DNA of 64,000 bases, from NCBI GenBank assembly GCA_028622995.1, contig JAJQJQ010000050.1, positions 1,488,001-1,552,000 on the forward strand, in the 5' to 3' direction. The position numbers and the translations under genes were made by a program. Shown here one piece after another: positions 56,614 to 64,000 of the stretch; the stretch's first letter is position 1, and each line of letters begins with the position of its first letter. The stretch comes from Panagrolaimus kolymaensis (taxonomy: Eukaryota > Nematoda > Chromadorea > Rhabditida > Panagrolaimidae). The notes beneath the pieces are model-generated. The model made no database searches. It was not told the origin of the DNA and saw only the letters and a list, made by a program, of their open reading frames with translations.

Positions 56614-57955
56614 ATGTCCACAAATAAACGTCCTGAACATCTTGGACCTCCTGAATTAGTAAGTTTTCTTTTAGAAGCAACAATAACTTTAATTACATCT
56701 CATTTTTTAGTTTTACAATGATACAGAAGCAAACAAATACACATCAAAGTTTGTTTTTGTCTAGCATGATCTTTATTTTTCAATATCAAATCTCCTTTTT
56801 TTAGCTCTCATATTATTCAAATTCAAAATGAAATGTCTGAACGTGCATTAGAATTGCTTGCATTACCTGATGATGCTGAATGCTTTCTCTTTGATATTGG
56901 ATGCGGTTCTGGTTTAAGCGGAGAAGTTCTCACTGAACATGGACATACTTGGATTGGAATGGATATTAGTGAAAGCATGTTACGTATGTTGTTTGTTTAC
57001 TATGTAATGCATATATTTATATGTTGGTTTTATAGGACTTGCAAAGGATCATAATGAAGCAGAAGGTGAACTTATTCTTCAAGATATGGGAGCTGGTTGT
57101 CCTTTTCGAGCTGGTATCTTTGATGGAGCAATCAGGTTACTTTACTTTATATTTCGTCGTTGTTTTAACCAACTTTCTCTTTCAGTATTTCTGCTATTCA
57201 ATGGTTGTGTCATTCCAATTCAAATGCTGAAAATCCGAAGAGACGTCTATTACATTTCTTCCAAACTTTGTATGGCTGTTTGAGTCGTGGAAGTCGTGCT
57301 GTATTTCAATTTTATCCTGAAAATGTTGAACAAAGTGAATTCATTATGCAGCAAGCTAATCAAGCTGGATTCAATGGTGGTCTCGTTGTTGATTTTCCGA
57401 ATAGCTCCAAAGCTAAAAAGTATGTTTAGAAACTTTCTTTACTTTGTTACTACTATTTATTTGCTGTTTTCATTCGAATTTGCTTGATCCAAAGTGGCTT
57501 TTATCAAACTTTATATCAACTTTGATGCCTTTTAAAGCTGTTGTTATAATAATGTTATCTGTTTTTAGAATCTATCTTGTTCTTATGACCGGTGGCGTGC
57601 AAAAACTTCCTCGTGCTCTTACTGGTGAAGAACCTCAATCGTCGCATATTAAGAATATTCAGCGCCGGTAAGATTATTATCAATTACATATGCTTTGTAT
57701 ATCGTTACATCCTTTTTTTAGCACGTGGAACACTGGACACGATGACAACAAAAAACCTTTAAAGGGAACAAGAGCTTATATTGAAGCAAGAAAAGAACGC
57801 ATGCAACGTCAAGGAAAGTAAGTTATCTTTATGATGTTTCTTCCTCCTTCTTTTTTATTCAATATGTATTTATAACTTAATATATCTTTTTCATTTTCAG
57901 AGAAGTACGTTCAACAACAAAGTACACCGGCCGTAAACGTCGTAATAAGTTTTGA
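56614..57955 (+). CDS. bud-23: 18S rRNA (guanine-N7) methyltransferase BUD23
   Basis: Eight exons (56614-56658, 56711-56748, 56805-56983, 57036-57135, 57186-57419, 57569-57667, 57722-57817, 57901-57955) give 281 aa, the same length as human BUD23/WBSCR22. The start [19 protein letters not shown] and [16 protein letters not shown] match the family. The SAM-binding motif I is [12 protein letters not shown] (Asp58-Gly64), followed by [15 protein letters not shown] and [27 protein letters not shown], the motif IV region. The C-terminus is very basic ([14 protein letters not shown] region, then [11 protein letters not shown]) and serves nuclear/rRNA targeting. With TRMT112 as partner, the enzyme methylates the conserved guanine of the small-subunit rRNA decoding region and helps pre-40S maturation. 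Confidence 0.95.
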
Positions 57956-58963
57956 ATACTGATTTGTTTGTTATTTTTCGTTTGTTGATTTTATAAAAAT
58001 TTTATTGGATTGAATTGTTAGTTAAGTTTTTGTTTATAAATAAATAATAAACTATTGTGTCTTCTTTTTCTCTCTTTTTTTGCAAAGCTTTTAAAACTTT
58101 TTTGAAAGAAAATTTTATGGAAGTGGTCGATGCTGTTTGCTTGCTTGTAACAAAGATGTTTTAGAGGATGCACTTTTGAAAGGAGCATAGTATAGTAGCA
58201 ACAGAGGTGGAAAAGAAGCTCATTGTTCTTTTCTGTGAAATATTGAATAAGTCTTACAGAATTTAGTTATGAAGATTGGAGCTTTTTGTACTCATTTTGC
58301 CCTTGTTTTTCATAGTTTTGATGTTTCTAATGGAAACATAGGAGCTTTACAAAAAAAGAGGATGGCTACGGTTACTTTTAACTTTGTTTTAGTGGGTGTT
58401 TTTTTTCTTCTCCACAATTACAAACCATGGCTACTTAGTACCATTTTTAATCTAAAACTACAAATTATAAATAAAGATTCTTTCACCTTTTTAAATGTCT
58501 AAAAAAGCTAAAAGTCAAAAGAAAAATTAACTTTTTCACCTTTTCACTAACCTTTTTATTTTTAAACTGCTGCTTTTTGCTTTGCCTTTTTTCAAAAGAG
58601 AGTATGGGTTTTTTTTGTTGTACAAAATTCATTTTAACACTTTCTTTATGACTTATCTTTCTTTCTTTTTTTTCTTCACTTCACTTTCGCCTGTTTTTGC
58701 TGCAGCAATAGAAAGTAAAAACGTTATCGATTCATTATGCTTATGTATGCTTTTAAAATTTTTTTTTGTTAAACACCAAAAAAATTTTTCCTACCTTTCC
58801 TAATTTTATTTTATTTTTAAATGCTTTTTTTTTGCAATTTGCAAACTGTTAAGAGAATAAAATAATTAGTTTTTAGCTACCACGAAATTTTTTGCTTACA
58901 TTTTTTTTCCAAATAATTTAAAATTATTTTACCCCTGTTTTTTTTAGCTCTTCTTTATTTCGG
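57956..58963. other. Intergenic between bud-23 and the GnT-IV gene
   Basis: The bud-23 3' UTR has AATAAA-type signals near 58040. Two 73-77 codon frames here are T-rich and show no domain. A TTTTTTTAG at 58939-58947 looks like the trans-splice acceptor of the next gene. Confidence 0.5.
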
Positions 58964-60958
58964 ATGCGCTTACGATGGGTAAATGGATTAAAATGGGTTA
59001 TTTATTTAGGAATAATATTAATTATATTTTATTTATTTATTTTGCCTTTAGGCACCCATAAATTTTATGAAGAAATAAAAAAACTTAAGAATGAAAATGA
59101 AATATTAAAAAACGTTAGTAAACATTTAATAATTTTTTTTGTTCCTTACAGTATATTTTTTTAATTACATATTTTTTAGCAGATTCAAAGTGCCAAATTA
59201 ATTTTAAATACAAATTTTTCTTCAACGCTAGCTTTAAATAATGAATATTCTGATTTCTCAAAAGTATGAATTTTTATGTAATCGCAAAAAATAACTTTTT
59301 TTTGTTTGTGGATTTTTAGATTCCGGTGGAGCCCTTTTTAAATGTTTTACCTCATTTACAATCTCTTCATTTAACAAATCCAAATATAACTTTAAATCCA
59401 ATATTTCTTGCTAAAAATCAAAATAATATTCTTCGATCCATGGGTCGAATAATTATTGGAATTCCAACAGTGAAACGAGATCAAGTTTGTTGTTTATTTT
59501 TTTTGAAGACTAAAAATATTAAAACTTTTGTTTTTTTAGAAAAGTTATTTGCTTGAAACAATTCGAAATTGCCTCGATAATATTCGACCCGAAGAAACTT
59601 CTTTGGTTACTTTTATTATTTTAATAGCTGAAAGAAAATTTGATTCGGGTGTAAATGAAACAGTTTTTGCTATAAAAAATGAATTTCAAGAAGCTATTTA
59701 TAATGGAATTTTGGAGGTTTGGAAAATTTCTAACTCTTAGAATGAAAAAAATTTGATTCTGAATTTTTTTTTAGGTAATTATGCCTCCGACATTTTGGTA
59801 TCCACCCGATCTGGATTTTATTGAACCCACATTTGGTGATTCACAAGAACGAATGATTTGGAGAACTAAACAAAATCTGGATTACGCATATTTAATGATT
59901 TATGCAAAATATTTTTATGCCCACACTGATTTTTATGTTCAACTCGAAGATGACGTGATCAGTAAATTTGGGTATCTTTCAGCAATAACTTCTTTTGCTG
60001 ATAATCACCAAGAAAAATGGTTTGCTTGCGATTTTTCTAAATTGGGTTTTATTGGAAAATTATTTAACACCAAAGATTTGCCACTTTTAAGCAATTTTAT
60101 TTTACTTTTTTATCGTCAAAAACCCGTGGATTGGATTTTGGATCAATTATTTATGGTTCGATACTGCGATCATGAAAAATCAGGTTGCATTAAAAAAGTA
60201 TGTTAAAAAATTCGTTTTGAGACTCGAAATTTTTTTTTCGTCTCCGGATTCTAGATTCTAAATAACTAACTATTTTTTCTTTTGCAGCTTATAAATGGCG
60301 TTCGTAGACTTTATCATAAACCCGCACTTTTTCAACACATTGGTCGATATTCGTCACTTTCGGGCAAAGTCCAACTTTTAAAAGAAACATCATTCAAATT
60401 AAAGGCTTCACCAGCTGCGCCCATTCCACATACAAAAAATTTTGAAGCTGATCAAATTTCTTCAACGTTTCCAGTTTTTTCATCAGAAAATTTGCTGGAA
60501 TTTTATAATTATTCAAAGCCACTCAAAATAATTTTTAATCAAAAAATGGAACAAACAGTCGAGGAAAAAAACCAAAGTTTTGTCGACGTCGAAAAAAATG
60601 AAGAAATAGAATTACTCAAAATTGAATATTTTAATCCTATCTTGATTCACAGTAAGTTCAGGCTTTTTTATAATTACTCTCCATAAATTTTTTACAATTT
60701 TTTATAGATTTAGGCCTTCGATATTTTGCTCACTTTCAACCTCAAAAAATTGTAGCTTCAAATAATAAACTTCCATTTCGAGTAAATTTATGTTCCTCGG
60801 AAAATGATGAATGTTCAGAAATTGAATTCCCTCATATTTTACATCCCAAAATTAAATTTGATAAACCACAAAAAGTTTCAAAAATTAGCATAGTTTTAAA
60901 TGAAGAATTTTTTGATGATTTAGTTTCGTTGTCTTTAAATGCATTATTGATTTCTTGA
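58964..60958 (+). CDS. GnT-IV (MGAT4) beta-1,4-N-acetylglucosaminyltransferase
   Basis: Seven exons (58964-59113, 59180-59263, 59320-59484, 59540-59716, 59775-60197, 60288-60651, 60708-60958) give 537 aa, the usual MGAT4 length. It is a type II Golgi protein: MRLRWVNGLKW then a membrane anchor (VIYLGIILIIFYLFILPLG, residues 12-30) and a short Glu/Lys stem helix. The GT54 core shows IIIGIPTVKRDQKSYLLETI, LVTFIILIAE, PPTFWYPPD, TDFYVQLEDDV (acidic Glu250-Asp252), KWFACDFSKLGFIGKLF, DLPLLSNFILLFYRQKPVDW and FQHIGRYSSLSGK. The C-terminal domain (YFAHFQPQKIV...LPFRVNL) is the carbohydrate-binding part. It adds a beta-1,4 GlcNAc branch to N-glycan cores. The start ATG lies 17 bases after a TTTTTTTAG acceptor. 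Confidence 0.92.
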
Positions 60959-61457
60959 TTATTTATCTGTTATTGTATTTAAAAAAATTTAGACTTACAA
61001 AAAATTTTATTCACCAAATACATTTTTTTTCTTCTGGCGATATGAATGTTTTTTTTTAAAGCTTTAATTTTTTTAATTTTGTTGGATTGAAAATAAAAAA
61101 TAAGGGCTTTTATTGTTGTAACTTTTTTGTTTTAATAAATTACTTTAATTTTGTGGTTTGGCGCAATTTCAGCTGCTTTTCTTCCTTGTCGAATGTAAAA
61201 AATTCAACTTTTAATGTTTAAAATGAAAAATGGAAACTTTGAAAAATTCCAAAATCGGACGAAAGAAATACATATTTCTATTCTAAATATTTTGGAGCAC
61301 TCATAGCCATTGAATAAAAAATTTGATTATTATAATGAATAAAAGTTTCACGGGATAAATTAAAATTATCATAAAAGCATAAAGGTTGGTTAAGAATAAT
61401 TATTTATTTCTTTGATGAAAAGTTGTAACAAAATGTAAATTCAATGAAATGATAATT
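60959..61457. other. Intergenic between two convergent genes
   Basis: 3' regions of the GnT-IV gene and of the CUB-like gene. AATAAA/TTTATT signals occur on both strands. No exon seen. Confidence 0.5.
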
Positions 61458-64000
61458 TCATATATTTGTATCATTCACCGCTTCAATCATAATAAAAGCT
61501 CCTATATTGAAATTCTCTGATGCAGCTAAATTATATTCAAAGACCAGAGTTTGATTGCGAAAATAGTAAAAATCTCCAATTTTTTTAAAACTAAAACAAT
61601 TTTAAACTTTAAGAGACCCGCTTTGATGAAAAAGAAAGAGTCATACCTATAATATTTTGAATTCGAATTCAACCTTACACTATCTAGCTTAGATAAATTT
61701 AAATATTTAGCGGTAAACTTTACAGCATATTCGTTGCCAATGTTAAAATATTGAGTTAATTTTAAAGGCCAAAAATGACTTGTGGAAATTCCAAAACATT
61801 GGGTTGTAACCATTGAGTAATAAGGGAATTCAGTTATGTTCATATAGTATATATCATCAAAATCTACACCTTCTGTAAGTGAAACGCTTGATATAATTAT
61901 AATAGCTGATGAATTATTTGGAATTTCTATGGTATATATAGGTGAACTCAATATAATATTTTTCCAATAATTTTGCGATGATGAACTAAAAAAATTGATA
62001 CGAGTTTGTCATAAAAATTAGTACGAGCGGGACACGCTTCGAAATCGTATAAAAGCAATTTAATAAAATTACTAACTTAAATTCAAATACAGATTGATTA
62101 TGGTTAATTCCAGCAAATATTTTTACGTTTTCATTTTTTGCCGTCGTCCAAACATTATTAATCGTTGGAACATAATAAACACTAATTTCAAGTAAAAATG
62201 AAAGCAAACATGGAGCATCTGGTCTTGCAATAGCCGAAATGGTTAAGTCGAGAGGAATGCCATAGGACTAAAAAATTTTAATGTTTGATAGGAAAATTTA
62301 AACTTACACTTATTCCATAGCAAGTACGAAAACTATTTTGATGAAAAATAGTTTTATCAAAAAAACATTTTTTGTTAGCGTCTAAAAAATAAGAATATAA
62401 TCGTAGAAAAAAGTTGTTTTTGTTGTAAAAAAAATTTAAACTTACTCAACGCTTGAATGACAGCGTAAGGATAAATTAAATTTGTATCGAACGAATAAAC
62501 TACAAAAGTTTTGTAATTTAAAACTGTACAAGTGTAAAAGTCAGAAATATCATTATCAAAATTGCTAAAAATGTGTGGAAATTTATGTAATGAAATTTGA
62601 AACAAACATTCTTAAGAAGTTCTGATTTATAAGAGTTTTAAAAAATGCCTTTTTTTTTATTATTTCGAACAAGGAAAATGGAAGATTTAACATACCAACT
62701 TGATTCTGTAAGAGTTTGTGAAAGACTTTCATCTGTGTATAAAATAGTGCCAGCTTGGTCATAATTATAATAACGATGGATTTCAAATGCATAATTGTAT
62801 GGTTTCTAAAAATTTTTTATCATAATAATTTTTTAAGAGGAATAACCAGTTAGTTCAGAAAAAGATATTAATTGCTTCTTCAAAAGCTAACACAGTAAAA
62901 TTACTTACTAACTCGTCGGATATTTCAATTAATATTAGTGGGTGAAGCTTTGAATCGATTATATAACTTGGGTTATCTGGTGTTAACATAATTCGAGCGG
63001 ATATTGTTGTTGCTAAAATAAATTTTCTTTTTATTGAAATTTAAAGGTAGAACATCAAAACATACCATTAACTGAATAAGTTTTAAAAGAAAACCGTTTT
63101 GAGTCAAATGTCGTAGCTTCTAAAGTATTTATACTCGATGAATTTAAATAAACAGGGTATGCCCTAAAAAAATTGTAAAGTTTAGACACCAAAAATAATG
63201 AGTTGAAAGCAAATTTATTTTTAAAAGAATTTTTTCTTAAAAATAGTGGTTTTTATACTAAAATCAAAATATGGTCTACATTTATGCTAATAGATCTAAT
63301 AAGAATAAAAAAAAGGGTTTAGGTTTTCCTTACGAGTGTTTAAAATTTGAATAAGTAATATAATATACTGATAAATTATTAGAGAAAACTTGAAAATAAT
63401 CTGGAGAGCTTATAATTGCATCTTGAGGAATAGTCACGACCAAAAGAGTTAAAGGGGAACTACAAGGTTCAAGCTGAAAATTAACTAATTAAAAATTTTT
63501 TAAAGTAATTATTGGATTGCTGAAACGTAAAATTAAAAAATATCTTTTAAAATTAATTTACATACAATGAATTCACAATGCATATTTCTACAATATACAA
63601 TGTGATTATCCATAATATATTTTTTATATCCGCATGGAACTGTCTTCTTTCCACATTCACATTCTAAAAAGATTTGTTTGTGAAAATTTAATATCAATGG
63701 AAGTTTGTAGAAAAAATATTACTTATTGTCTCGAATTTGAGTTGAAATCCAAAACCGGGTACGCTTCCATCGCTAACAAATTCAAATGAAACATTCTTAG
63801 CTGTTTCATTTTTGTATGGATTGAAAAAAAAGTTATAACTAAAAAAGAATGCGAATTAGCAGTAAAATTTTCATTATTCGTTCGTTCGTGTGCTTCATTT
63901 TATTTTTCATTTGCGAAAAAAAAAATGAAAAAATTAGCATAAATGCGAATGAACATGGGAATATGATAATTTGCGTTTGCATTGCGTGGAAATGAAGGAG
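61458..64000 (-). CDS. CUB-like extracellular protein, 3' part (runs off the window)
   Basis: Eleven phased exons are visible on the minus strand: 63723-63838, 63566-63663, 63334-63473, 63066-63163, 62909-63012, 62696-62805, 62446-62564, 62308-62381, 62077-62267, 61647-61985, 61458-61590, about 507 residues. The 5' end lies beyond 64000. The first visible exon (KNVSFEFVSDGSVPGFGFQL) reads like the closing strands of a CUB domain. Next come a small Cys cluster (CECGKKTVPCGYKKY, YCRNMHCEF) and a long stretch with many Asn-X-Ser/Thr sites, Tyr/Phe-rich strands and scattered cysteines (DFYTCTVLNYKTFV, NKKCFFDKT, RTCYGI, DAPCLLSF), suggesting more degenerate CUB-like modules. No C-terminal membrane segment follows; the end is GAFIMIEAVNDTNI. 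I infer a secreted or surface glycoprotein. The exact family is not certain. Confidence 0.6.

Noticed and set aside
57956..58963. Open frames of 73-77 codons
   Set aside because: T-rich composition, no splice context, no domain.

Overview
This is a very AT-rich eukaryotic window. The organism reads as a nematode, tentatively a clade IV species such as the root-knot nematode Meloidogyne. Introns are short (about 40-60 bp in the compact genes) with GTAAG/GTTAG donors and TTTTTAG acceptors. Several genes carry a TTTTTTAG acceptor a few bases before the start ATG with no upstream exon, which fits spliced-leader trans-splicing. Best-matching families are nematode-like: SoxD/EGL-13, lustrin-type cysteine repeats, a CUB-like extracellular protein and an F-box-like family. 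The species call is inference. All gene models were spliced by hand from the sequence, with reading phase checked at every junction.

Layout. 0-6 kb is a graveyard: a frameshifted small secreted-protein gene carrying a palindromic MITE-like element in its first intron, a truncated V-ATPase subunit A copy that has lost its Walker A motif, and a frameshifted F-box-like gene. 7.5-15.3 kb (minus) is a 10-exon SoxD transcription factor (egl-13 type, 735 aa), with a 3.9-kb intron. 15.3-38 kb is a gene desert of about 22 kb, full of homopurine/homopyrimidine tracts, scattered GGATGG motifs and several perfect palindromes; no confident gene was found there. 38-40 kb (plus) is a two-exon gene whose product looks like a degenerate Hsp70-like protein fused to an AIP/FKBP-type TPR domain. 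42.4-45.6 kb (plus) is an ENPP-family ectophosphodiesterase lacking part of its zinc site.

46.4-61 kb is compact and housekeeping-rich: a secreted lustrin-repeat protein, mitochondrial ribosomal protein L17 (minus), VPS29 (plus), 3-hydroxyisobutyryl-CoA hydrolase (plus), V-ATPase subunit D (minus), an SGT-like protein with two TPR modules (minus), a second C-terminally shortened V-ATPase D (minus), the 18S rRNA methyltransferase BUD23 (plus) and a GnT-IV (MGAT4) glycosyltransferase (plus). The right edge (61.5 kb onward, minus) is the 3' part of a large CUB-like extracellular protein gene that runs off the window.

The most unusual signals are the clustering of three V-ATPase-related loci (two D genes with identical exon sizes, one truncated A), the SGT-like gene built by exon-pair duplication, the Hsp70-like/TPR fusion, and the apparent loss of two zinc ligands in the ENPP protein. 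No CRISPR, rRNA or tRNA gene was recognised.
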